Shown: piece after piece, positions 37,748 to 47,837 of the stretch
Numbering within the stretch: position 1 is the stretch's first letter
How the letters are laid out: each line of letters opens with the position of its first letter
Assembly (NCBI GenBank): GCA_008015505.1
Contig: SSFR01000003.1
Location: 62,001-126,000, forward strand
Reading direction: 5' to 3'
DNA length: 64,000 nt
From: Pedobacter sp.
Lineage (GTDB): Bacteria > Bacteroidota > Bacteroidia > Sphingobacteriales > Sphingobacteriaceae
The notes under the pieces: generated by a model
What the model was told of the DNA's origin: nothing
Databases searched by the model: none
What the model saw: only the letters and a program-made list of their open reading frames with translations
Made by a program: the position numbers and the translations under genes

Positions 37748-39973
37748 TTGGAAGATTTACTATCCCCCGTAACCCTTGATACAGCAATAGATTTAGGCTT
37801 ATTACCTGAAGAATTCGATCGCATCGTCAATTTATTAGATCGTACACCTAACTTCACAGAACTTGCTATTTTTTCCGTCATGTGGAGTGAGCATTGCTCA
37901 TACAAAAACTCCATCATATGGCTTAAAAAACTACCCAAAGAAGGTACCAAAATACTAGCAAAAGCAGGTGAAGAAAATGCTGGCCTAGTAGATCTAGGTG
38001 ATGGCTTAGCCTGCGTCTTTAAAATAGAGTCTCACAATCATCCATCTGCCCTGGAACCCTATCAAGGTGCTGCTACTGGCGTAGGGGGAATCAATCGAGA
38101 TATTTTTACCATGGGTGCGCGCCCTATTGCACAACTTAACTCTCTACGTTTTGGAGATTTAAAATTAGATCAAACCAAACGCTTATTACGTGGCGTAGTT
38201 AAAGGAATTGGAGATTATGGCAATGCCTTTGGCATCCCAACAGTGGGGGGTGAACTATACTTTGATCCCTGTTATAACGTGAATCCACTGGTTAATGCCT
38301 TGTCAGCTGGTCTAGTTAAAACTGACCAAACCGTTTCTGCCATATCTTATGGCGTTGGAAACCCCATTTTTATTGTTGGTTCAGCAACTGGCAAAGATGG
38401 TATTCATGGTGCTGCTTTTGCTTCTAAAAATATTACAGCCGATTCGATTCATGACCTCCCAGCTGTTCAAGTTGGTGATCCTTTTCAAGAGAAATTATTG
38501 CTCGAAGCAACCCTGGAAGTAATCCAAACAGGTGCTGTAATTGGTATGCAAGACATGGGCGCTGCCGGTATTATCTGCTCTAATGCAGAAATGTCAGCCA
38601 AAGGCCAACACGGCATGTGTATCAATCTCGACCAAGTGCCCACACGGCAGGAAAATATGCAAGCATTTGAGCTTTTACTATCCGAATCGCAGGAACGTAT
38701 GCTGATCGTGGTGAAAAAAGGTCGAGAAAAAGAAGTTGAAGCCATCTTTGACAAATGGGATTTAAACTGTGCTAAAATCGGGGAAGTAACCGATACCAAC
38801 CGCTTACAATACTTTATGCATGGGCAATTGGTTGCGGATGTCCCCGCCGATGCGCTTGTACTGGGAGGTGATGCCCCGGTATATCATCGGGAATATCAAG
38901 AACCAGCTTATTATCAGGAAAACTTAAAATTCGATATCAACACTGTACAAGAACCACAAGACTTAAAAGCAGTTGCTGATCACTTAATTACACATCCTAA
39001 CATTGCTTCCAAACGCTGGGTGACTGATCAATATGATTCCATGATTGGAACATCGACCATGACCACTAATCAGCCTAGTGATGCAGCCGTAATACATATT
39101 AAAGGCACTGAAAAAGCTATCGCGTTAACCATTGATTGCAATGCCCGATATGTCTATGCTGATCCTAAAAAAGGCTGTGCCATAGCCGTAGCTGAAGCAG
39201 CCCGAAATATCACCTGTGCAGGAGCCGAGCCCCTGGCCATCACTAACTGTTTAAATTTTGGCAACCCATATGTCCCAGAGGTGTACTGGCAATTTGTACA
39301 AGCCATTCAAGGAATGAGTATGGCCTGTACACAATTTGAGACTCCAGTAACTGGAGGTAATGTGAGCTTTTATAACCAATCTGCTGATGGGGGACCTGTT
39401 TTCCCAACACCTACTATTGGCATGCTGGGAGTCCTGGATGATATCAAAACCTTCATGACCTCCCATTTTAAAGCAACAGGCGATCTAATTTATCTACTGG
39501 GCGAACAGGTAAATGATATTTCGTCTTCTCAATATCTAGCTTCCTATCATGGTATCAACACTTCTCCTGCTCCTTATTTTGATCTGGAAAAAGAATATGC
39601 TTTGCACCAAGCCATGAAACAGCTCATCAAGCAAAAAATAATTGTCTCAGCACATGATGTTTCCGATGGAGGACTTTATATTACACTACTTGAATCGGCC
39701 ATGCCTAACTCATTTGGCTTTGCCATAAATACCATCCCCAGTTTAAGAAAGGACGCTTTTCTTTTCGGAGAAGCCCAAGGAAGAATAGTTGTATCAGTCA
39801 ATCCTCAAAATCAGATATCCTTCACTCAACTGATAACTAATCTCAACATACCCTTTAGCCTACTCGGATCAGTAACTTCCGGCTTTTTAACTGTTGATGA
39901 ACACTCTTTCGGCTCGATCACGCAAGCCAAATACAGCTATGATCATGCATTACAGCAAGCACTGGAAGAATAA
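37748..39973 (+). CDS. purL: Phosphoribosylformylglycinamidine synthase, PurL subunit
   Basis: This 741-residue protein is the small-form PurL that needs separate PurQ and PurS, neither in this window. Motifs: [40 protein letters not shown] (ATP/FGAR loop), [22 protein letters not shown], and in the second half [17 protein letters not shown] and [10 protein letters not shown]. It makes FGAM from FGAR in purine synthesis. The start is a TTG at 37748: a stop codon lies 15 bp upstream in frame and the next ATG (in VMWSEH) would cut the conserved N-terminus. A palindrome sits just upstream. Confidence 0.95.
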   Translation: MEDLLSPVTLDTAIDLGLLPEEFDRIVNLLDRTPNFTELAIFSVMWSEHCSYKNSIIWLKKLPKEGTKILAKAGEENAGLVDLGDGLACVFKIESHNHPSALEPYQGAATGVGGINRDIFTMGARPIAQLNSLRFGDLKLDQTKRLLRGVVKGIGDYGNAFGIPTVGGELYFDPCYNVNPLVNALSAGLVKTDQTVSAISYGVGNPIFIVGSATGKDGIHGAAFASKNITADSIHDLPAVQVGDPFQEKLLLEATLEVIQTGAVIGMQDMGAAGIICSNAEMSAKGQHGMCINLDQVPTRQENMQAFELLLSESQERMLIVVKKGREKEVEAIFDKWDLNCAKIGEVTDTNRLQYFMHGQLVADVPADALVLGGDAPVYHREYQEPAYYQENLKFDINTVQEPQDLKAVADHLITHPNIASKRWVTDQYDSMIGTSTMTTNQPSDAAVIHIKGTEKAIALTIDCNARYVYADPKKGCAIAVAEAARNITCAGAEPLAITNCLNFGNPYVPEVYWQFVQAIQGMSMACTQFETPVTGGNVSFYNQSADGGPVFPTPTIGMLGVLDDIKTFMTSHFKATGDLIYLLGEQVNDISSSQYLASYHGINTSPAPYFDLEKEYALHQAMKQLIKQKIIVSAHDVSDGGLYITLLESAMPNSFGFAINTIPSLRKDAFLFGEAQGRIVVSVNPQNQISFTQLITNLNIPFSLLGSVTSGFLTVDEHSFGSITQAKYSYDHALQQALEE

Positions 39974-40020
39974 TACAATCTTAATTATCTCTTAAATAAG
40001 ATTTTATTATTTTCGGATAC

Positions 40021-40035
40021 CGTTTCTAAGAAACG
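40021..40035. other. Small inverted repeat after purL
   Basis: CGTTTC-TAA-GAAACG, with perfect 6-bp arms, lies in the 206-bp gap between purL and the DUF5686 gene. No T run follows, so a terminator role is doubtful; a binding site for the downstream gene is an alternative. The rest of the gap shows nothing recognisable. Confidence 0.25.
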
Positions 40036-40179
40036 TTAAACTCACTGCCGTTTTTCATGAATCAAATGAGAAGAGTATATCTGGATTTAAAAATTTACCT
40101 CAAAGCACTATCATTTTAGAAAAGAGGCTAGCTGCTATCAATCAGCTAAGATTATAAGGAACTTGTTTAAAGTTAACCC

Positions 40180-42717
40180 ATGAGAAAGTCTATGCAAAAA
40201 AACAAGATGGTTAGAAAACATGTGTTAGTAGTAACTGTTTTACTTGCCTTGTTTAGCGTTAACTTCGGTGTACAAGCACAACAAATTATCATCACAGGAA
40301 AAGTATCTGACGCCAAAACAGGTGAACCACTACCCTATGTATCAATATCTGCCAAAGGTCTAAAAATAACTACCACCACTAATTTTGATGGAATCTACAA
40401 GCTAGTACTCAATACCAAAGTAGACTCAATACGAGCTGGTTATGTAGGCTATATCAGATGCGCTAAAGCAGTAAATTCAGCGGCCAAGCAAAATATTGAC
40501 ATTCAACTATTCCCAGCAACTACTATGCTGGCTGAGGTAGTAATTACGCCTAAAAATTATATAAACCCCGCTTGGGAAATTTTACGCGAAACGATAAACC
40601 ATAAAGCTAGAAATGATTTTCGTTCGCTCTCATCCTTTCAATATCAAAGCTACAATCGCATTGAACTAGATGCTACTAAGATCGATGAGAAGCTTAAAAA
40701 GAGAAAATTTGTCAAAAACCTACTCCCACTCATGGATAGCCTCAAAAAAGTGGCTGGAGAAGGGGAGCCTATATTGCCACTATTCGTCTCTGAAACTATA
40801 TCCAATTACTTTTATCAACAGAGCCCCGAAAAGAAACGTGAAAATATCATACGAACCAAAGTTAATGGGGTTGGTTTTGAAGATGGTACACTGGTATCTC
40901 AACTGGTAGGAAGTACTTTCCAACAGTATAATTTTTATAAGAATTACCTAAGCGTTGGCGAAAAAGACTTTATTTCTCCCATTGCTAATACTTGGCACCT
41001 AAACTACGATTATGAACTAGAGGAACGCTACGCCAAAGTTGGTGATCATACTTGCTTTAAAATATCTTTCAAACCCAAACGAGAAAAAGATCTGGCCTTT
41101 ACAGGTACGATGTGGATTACACATGACACCTATGCCTTATGCCAAATTGTAGCCACAGTGGAACCTTCTGCCAATCTAAATTTCATCGAAAAGATTCGTC
41201 TCCAACAAGAATCAACACCTACAGCAAGTCAAGCATGGCTTCCTGTCAAAATGCGTATATCGGTTGATGTGGGTCAACTGGCAGAAGGCACAACAGGATT
41301 TCTGGCTAAGTTTTACACCTCAAATACAAATATCCAAACTAATAAAATATATGAGCCTCGCTTCTTTGATGAAGCAATCGTACTTAGTGATGATGTGGAT
41401 TTAAAAGATGAAAAATTCTGGAATCAGAATCGGCATGATTCATTAACTGTTGCTGAGAAATATGTCTTTAGCATGATCGATACGGTGAAAAACGTACCAG
41501 CTATTAAAAACTACATCGATATTATAGACATGCTCATCAGTGGCTATTACAAAGCCGGCAAAATTGGCTTTGGACCTTATATATTCGCCTATGCCAATAA
41601 TGATGTAGAAGGGAACCGTTTTAGACTTGGCTTCAAAACGAATGCGGATTTTAGTAATCGATGGATATTAAGTGGATATACAGCTTATGGAACCAAAGAC
41701 ACGCAATTCAAATACGGTGCTCAGGCTGATTATATTCTATCCAGAAAACCATGGACTCAAGCTGGAGTATCCTATACGCATGACTTAAATCAGGTCGCTT
41801 TATTAAGCGATAGTTACGGATACACTAAAAACAATCTATTTAGCGCGTTTACAAAATTTGGCCAGATTAGCAAACGCAGGGTATTTATGCAAGATGTTGC
41901 TCAATGCTATATCCGAAGAGATTTATTTAAAAATTTCACACAACAGGCTACACTCTCGTATTGGACTTTTGACCCATACTATATATTCGAATACTATGAT
42001 CAAGTGAATAATCAGTTACGGCCTAGTTTCGCTACAACAGAATTACAGCTAGAGTCCAAATGGTCTCCTGGTGTCCATGTCATCCAGTCTCAAAAGCAAA
42101 ATCGTCCTTTAGTCATTAAAGGAGAACATAGTTATCCCACCTTTACATTTCGCTATACGCATGGTTTTCGAAATGTGTTTGAGAGTGATTTAAATTATGA
42201 TAAGTTTAGTTTAAATATCTCTCAAACACTGAAAATGGGTCTTATAGGTCGTGGTAAATATTCCCTGACAGGAGGATACATCCCCTCAAGCGTGCCTTAT
42301 CCCATTTTAGAGAATCATCTAGGAAATGGCACCCTACTCTACAATCAGAATTCATATAATTTGATGCGTTTTTTTGAATTTGTAAGTGATCGGTATGCCG
42401 GCTTGCAGTATTCGCATAACTTCGAAGGATTATTGTTTAATAGCATACCCTTAATCCGCCATTTAAACTGGCGCTTAGTCAGCACAACCAATGTTTTATT
42501 TGGTTCCATATCAGACAAAAATATTGATCTAATACCCAATAACAGGTTACTCGAAACCAGAGGACTTGACCCTTCGATTCCATACGTTGAAATGGGCTAC
42601 GGCATAGAGAATATTTTGAAATTTATTCGTGTTGATGTTATTCACCGATTAACTTATCTAGAAAATCACAACCCTCCACGAGTAGGTGTCAGATTTTCAG
42701 CACAAATCAAACTGTGA
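40180..42717 (+). CDS. DUF5686 outer-membrane protein with carboxypeptidase-like regulatory domain
   Basis: This 845-residue protein has a signal peptide (hydrophobic 14-31, ending VQAQ), then a CarboxypepD_reg-like beta-sandwich (ITGKVSDAKTGEPLPYVSIS, about 36-115), then the long DUF5686 region, and a C-terminal set of beta strands with aromatic girdle residues ending VGVRFSAQIKL, as in an outer-membrane barrel. The Bacteroidota family is abundant but uncharacterised. The N-domain is the same kind found on TonB receptors. trmN6 follows after 9 bp on the same strand. Confidence 0.8.
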   Translation: MRKSMQKNKMVRKHVLVVTVLLALFSVNFGVQAQQIIITGKVSDAKTGEPLPYVSISAKGLKITTTTNFDGIYKLVLNTKVDSIRAGYVGYIRCAKAVNSAAKQNIDIQLFPATTMLAEVVITPKNYINPAWEILRETINHKARNDFRSLSSFQYQSYNRIELDATKIDEKLKKRKFVKNLLPLMDSLKKVAGEGEPILPLFVSETISNYFYQQSPEKKRENIIRTKVNGVGFEDGTLVSQLVGSTFQQYNFYKNYLSVGEKDFISPIANTWHLNYDYELEERYAKVGDHTCFKISFKPKREKDLAFTGTMWITHDTYALCQIVATVEPSANLNFIEKIRLQQESTPTASQAWLPVKMRISVDVGQLAEGTTGFLAKFYTSNTNIQTNKIYEPRFFDEAIVLSDDVDLKDEKFWNQNRHDSLTVAEKYVFSMIDTVKNVPAIKNYIDIIDMLISGYYKAGKIGFGPYIFAYANNDVEGNRFRLGFKTNADFSNRWILSGYTAYGTKDTQFKYGAQADYILSRKPWTQAGVSYTHDLNQVALLSDSYGYTKNNLFSAFTKFGQISKRRVFMQDVAQCYIRRDLFKNFTQQATLSYWTFDPYYIFEYYDQVNNQLRPSFATTELQLESKWSPGVHVIQSQKQNRPLVIKGEHSYPTFTFRYTHGFRNVFESDLNYDKFSLNISQTLKMGLIGRGKYSLTGGYIPSSVPYPILENHLGNGTLLYNQNSYNLMRFFEFVSDRYAGLQYSHNFEGLLFNSIPLIRHLNWRLVSTTNVLFGSISDKNIDLIPNNRLLETRGLDPSIPYVEMGYGIENILKFIRVDVIHRLTYLENHNPPRVGVRFSAQIKL

Positions 42718-42726
42718 GTAGGAATT

Positions 42727-43434
42727 ATGATCTTTCATTTCAAACAGTTTGCCGTCAATCAGGCTGAATGTACCATGAAAGTGGGTACCGATAGCGTACT
42801 TTTAGGTGCATCAGCCCATATCAAAAATCCCAAAACCATCTTAGACATTGGTACTGGAACAGGCGTTATTGCCCTGATGCTTGCCCAGCGCTTTCCCCAA
42901 GCAAATATTGACGCCGTAGAAATTGACCACACTACCGCACAAATGGCTATACATAATTTTGAAAATTCCATTTTTACAAATCGCATACAAGGGTACCAAT
43001 CTTCATTTGAAGACTATCTAGAACAAAATCCCAAAAAAAAGTATGATCTCATTGTTTCTAACCCACCATTTTTTATCAATTCGCTAGAATCAAGCAACTT
43101 AACAAAGAAACTAGCTCGTCACACTAACGAACACTTTTTTGAGCGTTTCATTCAAGACGCAGCTTCACACTTACAACAAAGTGGGGCTTTATGGCTCATC
43201 TTACCTCCTAAAACAACACAAATCGTAAAAAACATTGGTCTGCAGTACCAACTTTTTTTACAACAACAAATACAAATACACTCCTTTCCCCAATCTAAAC
43301 CTCACCGTGAGCTCATCGCCATGGGTTTTCAAAACAAAGAACAACTATCACAATCTCTGGTGATTTATGATGCACCAAAATTACATTCCAAAGAGTACCA
43401 ACTTCTGCTCAAAGATTTTTTGATTATTTTCTAA
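42727..43434 (+). CDS. trmN6: tRNA1(Val) (adenine(37)-N6)-methyltransferase
   Basis: This 235-residue MTase has the TrmN6 N-terminus FKQFAVNQAECTMKVGTDSVLLG, motif I ILDIGTGTGVIALMLAQR, acidic AVEIDHTT and the N6-adenine catalytic motif SNPPFF. It methylates A37 of tRNA-Val. It lies 9 bp after the DUF5686 gene, so it is probably co-transcribed. The family's usual length and motifs are complete. Confidence 0.9.
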   Translation: MIFHFKQFAVNQAECTMKVGTDSVLLGASAHIKNPKTILDIGTGTGVIALMLAQRFPQANIDAVEIDHTTAQMAIHNFENSIFTNRIQGYQSSFEDYLEQNPKKKYDLIVSNPPFFINSLESSNLTKKLARHTNEHFFERFIQDAASHLQQSGALWLILPPKTTQIVKNIGLQYQLFLQQQIQIHSFPQSKPHRELIAMGFQNKEQLSQSLVIYDAPKLHSKEYQLLLKDFLIIF

Positions 43435-43492
43435 GAACCGCTATCAAAAACACTCAATCATATATTTTTGACTCGAATCCAGTTTTTAGTAA

Positions 43493-43990
43493 ATGATCCG
43501 AATAGGCTTACTCTCTGACACCCATGGCTACCTAGACGATGCCATTTTCAAACACTTTGAATCTTGCGATGAGATTTGGCATGCCGGTGATTTTGGTAGC
43601 CTCACCTTAGCCAATCAATTAGCCGACTTTAAGCCTTTAAGAGGTGTTTACGGCAATATCGATGGCAGAGATATTCGAGCTATCTATCCCGAACATCTTC
43701 GATTTACCTGCGAAAAAGTTCATGTCTGGATGACACATATTGGTGGCTATCCTGGGAAATACCATCCTAAAATTAAAGCAGAACTTCATCAAAATCCGCC
43801 TCAATTATTTATTGCCGGGCATTCTCACATTTTAAAGGTAATGTACGACCCAAAAATAAGCTGTCTCCACATGAATCCTGGAGCTGCAGGAAAAGAAGGC
43901 TGGCATCAAGTTCGCACTTTACTTCGATTTGCTATTTCTGAGGAAAAAATACATACATTGGAAGTCATCGAGTTATCAATGAAATATTAA
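43493..43990 (+). CDS. YfcE/MJ0936-type metallophosphoesterase
   Basis: This 165-residue protein has the metal-binding blocks of the YfcE phosphodiesterase family in order: [34 protein letters not shown] and IAGHSHILK. These bind a dinuclear metal centre. Natural substrates are unknown; relatives hydrolyse model phosphodiesters. TATTTTTG at 43463-43470 resembles a -7 element 22 bp before the ATG, but lacks a partner. fbp follows after 20 bp. Confidence 0.85.
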   Translation: MIRIGLLSDTHGYLDDAIFKHFESCDEIWHAGDFGSLTLANQLADFKPLRGVYGNIDGRDIRAIYPEHLRFTCEKVHVWMTHIGGYPGKYHPKIKAELHQNPPQLFIAGHSHILKVMYDPKISCLHMNPGAAGKEGWHQVRTLLRFAISEEKIHTLEVIELSMKY

Positions 43991-44010
43991 CTGATAAAGA
44001 CCTGGTTCAC

Positions 44011-45051
44011 ATGCAAATAGTACAAACATTAGGACAATTTATCATTGAAAAACAAAAGGATTTTAGATATGCAAAAGGTGAGCTCTCCAGACTACTTCGA
44101 GACATTGGCATTGCTGCTAAAATTGTGAATCGCGAGGTTAATAAGGCCGGGCTGATGGATATACTAGGCGACAACGGGACCACCAATATTCAAGGCGAAA
44201 GTCAAAAAAAACTAGATGTTTATGCCAATGAACAATTTATCACTGCCTTAAGAAGTGGGGGTGAATGCTGTATTGTAGCTTCAGAGGAAAATGATGAATA
44301 CACCCATCTCGATGGAGAAATTTCAAAAGATGCGAAATACATCGTCGCCATTGATCCACTTGATGGATCATCTAACATTGACGTCAACGTAGCCGTAGGA
44401 ACCATTTTTTCGATTTACAGACGCCACTCCACTGAAGGGAAGGCAAGTATCAACGATGTACTTCAATGTGGTACAGAACAGGTAGCCGCAGGGTATATTA
44501 TTTATGGATCATCTACGATGCTGGTTTATACCACTGGAAAGGGTGTTAATGGATTCACGCTCGATCCATCTATTGGTGAATTCTGCCTTTCTCACCCCAA
44601 CATGACAATCCCCAAAAATGGAACTATCTATTCCATTAATGAAGGGAATTACGTCCACTTTCCCAATGGTGTAAAACAATATATTAAGTTCTGCCAGGTG
44701 GAAGATAATGCCACTAAACGCCCTTATTCCTCTCGCTATATCGGCTCTATGGTTGCCGATATTCATCGAAATATAATCAAAGGAGGCATATTCATTTATC
44801 CAACAACCTCAAGTGCCCCCAATGGTAAACTACGTTTGGTTTATGAATGCAATCCCATGGCTTTTATCATTGAACAAGCCGGTGGCCGTGCAACCGATGG
44901 ATATCAGCGTATCTTACAAAAGGAAGTCACACACTTGCATCAGCGCTCTGCCATCTTTATAGGGTCTGAAAATATGGTCCGTCGTGCCGAAAAATATATG
45001 AAGGAATATTCACCCCTAATTTCCTCGCTCATACCCAACATCGACCAATAA
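44011..45051 (+). CDS. fbp: Fructose-1,6-bisphosphatase class I
   Basis: This 346-residue enzyme removes the 1-phosphate of fructose-1,6-bisphosphate in gluconeogenesis. The metal site [23 protein letters not shown] is complete, SEENDE lies upstream, and the substrate region [13 protein letters not shown] and the C-terminal [21 protein letters not shown] are present. It is 20 bp downstream of the phosphodiesterase gene. Its 3' end overlaps rnhA, on the other strand, by 36 bp tail to tail. Confidence 0.95.
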   Translation: MQIVQTLGQFIIEKQKDFRYAKGELSRLLRDIGIAAKIVNREVNKAGLMDILGDNGTTNIQGESQKKLDVYANEQFITALRSGGECCIVASEENDEYTHLDGEISKDAKYIVAIDPLDGSSNIDVNVAVGTIFSIYRRHSTEGKASINDVLQCGTEQVAAGYIIYGSSTMLVYTTGKGVNGFTLDPSIGEFCLSHPNMTIPKNGTIYSINEGNYVHFPNGVKQYIKFCQVEDNATKRPYSSRYIGSMVADIHRNIIKGGIFIYPTTSSAPNGKLRLVYECNPMAFIIEQAGGRATDGYQRILQKEVTHLHQRSAIFIGSENMVRRAEKYMKEYSPLISSLIPNIDQ

Positions 45052-45468
45052 TACCTCCTGTTTACTTGCTTTTACTGCCAACTCGTCGCAGCGCTCATTT
45101 TCTGGATGACTAGCATGTCCCTTGATCCAGACAAATTTGACAGCGTGCTTCCGATACACATCCAAAAAACGCAACCATAGATCTGCATTCTTTTTTCCTT
45201 GGAAACCCTTCTTAGCCCACCCAAACACCCAACACTTCTCTACCGAATCAACCACATATTTTGAATCTGAATAAACCGTTACTTCTTGAGCTTGTTTTTT
45301 AATCGCTTCCAGACCTATCACTACAGCCAACAGCTCCATCCGATTATTAGTCGTTTTTTGATATCCACCTGAAAGCTCTTTATAGTATTTTCCTGATCGA
45401 AGGATTATACCATACCCCCCAGGACCTGGGTTGCCACTAGATGCACCATCCGTATATAATGCTATCAT
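45016..45468 (-). CDS. rnhA: Ribonuclease HI
   Basis: From [20 protein letters not shown] at 45468 the protein has 150 residues, the usual RNase HI length; 22 more upstream codons would run into dut and are not family sequence. The four acidic catalytic residues are in [25 protein letters not shown] and NERCDELA. It cuts RNA in RNA-DNA hybrids. Its last 12 codons overlap the end of fbp on the opposite strand. dut is 7 bp upstream. Confidence 0.93.
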   Translation of the reverse strand: MIALYTDGASSGNPGPGGYGIILRSGKYYKELSGGYQKTTNNRMELLAVVIGLEAIKKQAQEVTVYSDSKYVVDSVEKCWVFGWAKKGFQGKKNADLWLRFLDVYRKHAVKFVWIKGHASHPENERCDELAVKASKQEVLLVDVGYERGN

Positions 45469-45475
45469 CTGACCT

Positions 45476-45910
45476 TTAGCAATGCCCCGTATGCCCATAT
45501 CCACCAGCACCACGAACTGTTTCTGAAAGTACATCCACTTCCTCCCAATTCACCCCAGCGTGGGTAGCAATAATCATCTGCGCAATCCGATCCCCGTGTT
45601 TGACTTCAAAAACAGTATTGGACAGGTTTATTAGCAGAACTTTAATTTCGCCACGATAATCAGCATCAATGGTACCAGGGGAATTTAGCACCGTAACACC
45701 ATGTTTTAAAGCCAGTCCGCTACGTGGACGTATCTGAGCCTCATAACCCGCAGGCAACTCTAAAAACAACCCAGTAGCGATAAGTGCACGCTCCATCGGC
45801 TTTAAAACCACCGTGTTTTCTAATGATGCCCGCAAATCCATCCCTGCAGATAATACAGTTTCATACCGCGGTAATTCGTTGGATGATTGATTGATAATTT
45901 TAATAGTCAT
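45476..45910 (-). CDS. dut: dUTP diphosphatase
   Basis: This 144-residue homotrimeric dUTPase has all five motifs: [42 protein letters not shown] and the C-terminal [10 protein letters not shown] that closes over the active site. It hydrolyses dUTP to dUMP. It lies 75 bp downstream of the flippase gene on the same strand and 7 bp before rnhA. Confidence 0.96.
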   Translation of the reverse strand: MTIKIINQSSNELPRYETVLSAGMDLRASLENTVVLKPMERALIATGLFLELPAGYEAQIRPRSGLALKHGVTVLNSPGTIDADYRGEIKVLLINLSNTVFEVKHGDRIAQMIIATHAGVNWEEVDVLSETVRGAGGYGHTGHC

Positions 45911-45985
45911 GATTTAATACTGAATAGTTGTATTGATACTTTAAACAAGCTCTTTATCTTATAGCAGTCAATGGGTAATTGCTCA

Positions 45986-47509
45986 TCAAGCGTTTAATCC
46001 ACGATCATCGGCTAACATGACCCTAGATAGCTCTCGTCGTTCGATAATAAAAACAGCAATCATAAATAACACCAAAAATATATTCCCAATAACTAAATGA
46101 TGATGGAACACCTCAAAAGACAGGTATACAATCCCAGAAGAAACTAAGAGATACATCACATTCTTTTTCAGTTGATAAGGAATGGGGTAGTTTCGCTGTC
46201 CCATCACATAAGATAACACCATCATCGTCGCATAAGCGATTAAAGACGCCCAAGCCGATGCCCAATAGCTATAACGTGGAATAAAAAATACATTCACCAG
46301 GATCGTTAAAATTGCTCCAACACCCGAGATGTACAAAGCATAACGTGTCTGATCCGATAGCTTATACCAAATCGATAAATTCATATAGATCCCCAAACTC
46401 ACATAGCCAAACAATAAAATAGGAACCACACCCAAACCTGACCAATACAATTCCTGTTGTGCCGGATTACCCTTGATAAAATATTTAAGAATTTCAATAT
46501 TGGCCGTTAATGCAATAAAAATGATTGAAACAACAATCACAAAATAGTTCATGATACGGGAATACGTTTGCCTAGCATTTTCGGCCCCAGCATGGCTAAA
46601 GAAAAAAGGTTCTGCCCCCAAACGAAAAGCCTGAACGAAAATATTAAGAAAAATAGCCAGCTTGCAACAAGCACCATAAATACCCACGTCCTGCTGACCA
46701 GCGCCCTTGGGTAAAAGAAAACCCAAAAATATCTTATCAATGTTCTCATTAATGATAAACGAAATATTGGCAATGAGCACTGGAAAACTGTATATAAACA
46801 TTTCTAACATCAGCTTGCCATCATATTTCAATTTGAGCTTCAAAAACTCAGGAAGCAACAATAATAATGTCAAACAACTGGCAATGAGATTCGAAATAAA
46901 CACATAACCGACCCACCCAGAGCGATACCACTGGGAGAAAAACAAAGCGAACGATCCACCCGATTTAATCAAATAGGGAATCAGAAATATGAACAGAAAA
47001 TTACATCCAATAAAGGTCAGGATATTCGCTAGTTTAATCATGCCGTAGCGCATGGGCCTTTCATCAGCCCGAACCTTAGCAAATGGGATCACTGCCAAAG
47101 CATCTACTACCAGTATATAAATGAAGTATTTTACATAACGAACATAATCCCGGTGGTACAGCCCTCCGGAATCTCTTTGCATCCACCGGGCAATATCATC
47201 CGCAAAAAAGATGGTAAATAATAAAAAGGAACAGGCCGTAAAAACAATCGCCATAAATGTATTGCTGTATACCTTGTCTTTCTTCTCCTGGTATTTATTG
47301 AGATAACGAAAAAACGTGGTTTCCATTCCCATTGCCAAAACTGCATTCAGCATCGAGGCCCAACTGTACATGAATGTAAAAATGCCATAAACCTTGGCAC
47401 TATACAGACGCACATAGATAGGTGTCAGAATAAAATTAAGCAGCCTGGAGAAAATGGCACTCAGACCATAAATAGCCGTTTGGCCCGCAAAACGCTTTAG
47501 GGTTGACAA
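45986..47509 (-). CDS. Polysaccharide/lipid-linked sugar flippase (Wzx/MATE-like)
   Basis: This 507-residue protein has about 14 transmembrane helices with the MOP-superfamily N-terminus (RFAGQTAIYGLSAIFSRLLNFILTPIYVRLYSA) and no soluble domain. It probably flips undecaprenyl-linked sugars for surface glycans. The flippase-dut pair is common in Bacteroidota, where it is often followed by TPR, DUF4292 and M23 genes; here those genes are about 40 kb away at 2.8-6.5 kb. Confidence 0.85.
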   Translation of the reverse strand: MSTLKRFAGQTAIYGLSAIFSRLLNFILTPIYVRLYSAKVYGIFTFMYSWASMLNAVLAMGMETTFFRYLNKYQEKKDKVYSNTFMAIVFTACSFLLFTIFFADDIARWMQRDSGGLYHRDYVRYVKYFIYILVVDALAVIPFAKVRADERPMRYGMIKLANILTFIGCNFLFIFLIPYLIKSGGSFALFFSQWYRSGWVGYVFISNLIASCLTLLLLLPEFLKLKLKYDGKLMLEMFIYSFPVLIANISFIINENIDKIFLGFLLPKGAGQQDVGIYGACCKLAIFLNIFVQAFRLGAEPFFFSHAGAENARQTYSRIMNYFVIVVSIIFIALTANIEILKYFIKGNPAQQELYWSGLGVVPILLFGYVSLGIYMNLSIWYKLSDQTRYALYISGVGAILTILVNVFFIPRYSYWASAWASLIAYATMMVLSYVMGQRNYPIPYQLKKNVMYLLVSSGIVYLSFEVFHHHLVIGNIFLVLFMIAVFIIERRELSRVMLADDRGLNA

Positions 47510-47521
47510 ATCTCAAGTGTA

Positions 47522-47836
47522 TTAAAGCCCGCTCTCCTTCGGAGGGGGTTGGGGTGAGGCCTTTCTTTTCAGTATGTCAAAATTACGATAGTTTTTGAGT
47601 TCGGCTTCCGTGGTCTCTATTTTTTCTACAATAGCCCTGTCTGATCCTTTATGGCAAAACTCCAAAAATTCACCCAAAGAAAAATCATCCCCCTCAGCCT
47701 CGACATACACCGAACCATCTTTCTCATTTTTCACAAAACCCTTTACCCCAAGCTGATCGGCTACCGCCTTTGCCGTTGCGCGATAAAAAACACCCTGCAC
47801 TTTACCATATATCTTGATATTTAAATGCTTCATCAA
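47522..47836 (-). CDS. acyP: Acylphosphatase
   Basis: This 104-residue protein has the acylphosphatase active site: KIYGKVQGVFYRATAKA (catalytic Arg) and VKGFVKNEKDGSVYVEAEGD (Asn). It hydrolyses acyl phosphates such as acetyl phosphate. A typical protein ends near residue 90. Here the last about 13 residues (KASPQPPPKESGL) are translated from a REP-like element that covers the 3' end. It follows the nitronate monooxygenase-like gene after 1 bp. Confidence 0.93.
   Translation of the reverse strand: MMKHLNIKIYGKVQGVFYRATAKAVADQLGVKGFVKNEKDGSVYVEAEGDDFSLGEFLEFCHKGSDRAIVEKIETTEAELKNYRNFDILKRKASPQPPPKESGL
47531..47561 (-). repeat. REP-like palindromic repeat, copy 2, inside the acylphosphatase 3' end
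   Basis: On the minus strand the sequence reads GCCTCACCCCAACCCCCTCC, then GAA, then GGAGAGC. It matches the unit at 9017-9047 almost base for base over the CCTCACCCCAACC head. Here it lies within the reading frame and supplies the C-terminal residues and the region of the stop codon at 47522. Confidence 0.6.
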
Positions 47837-47837
47837 T

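Noticed and set aside
43463..43492. TTCGAATCC-like T-loop at 43474 as part of a tRNA
   Set aside because: The gap between trmN6 and the phosphodiesterase gene is only 58 bp and no acceptor stem or anticodon arm can be folded; no other tRNA was seen in any gap.
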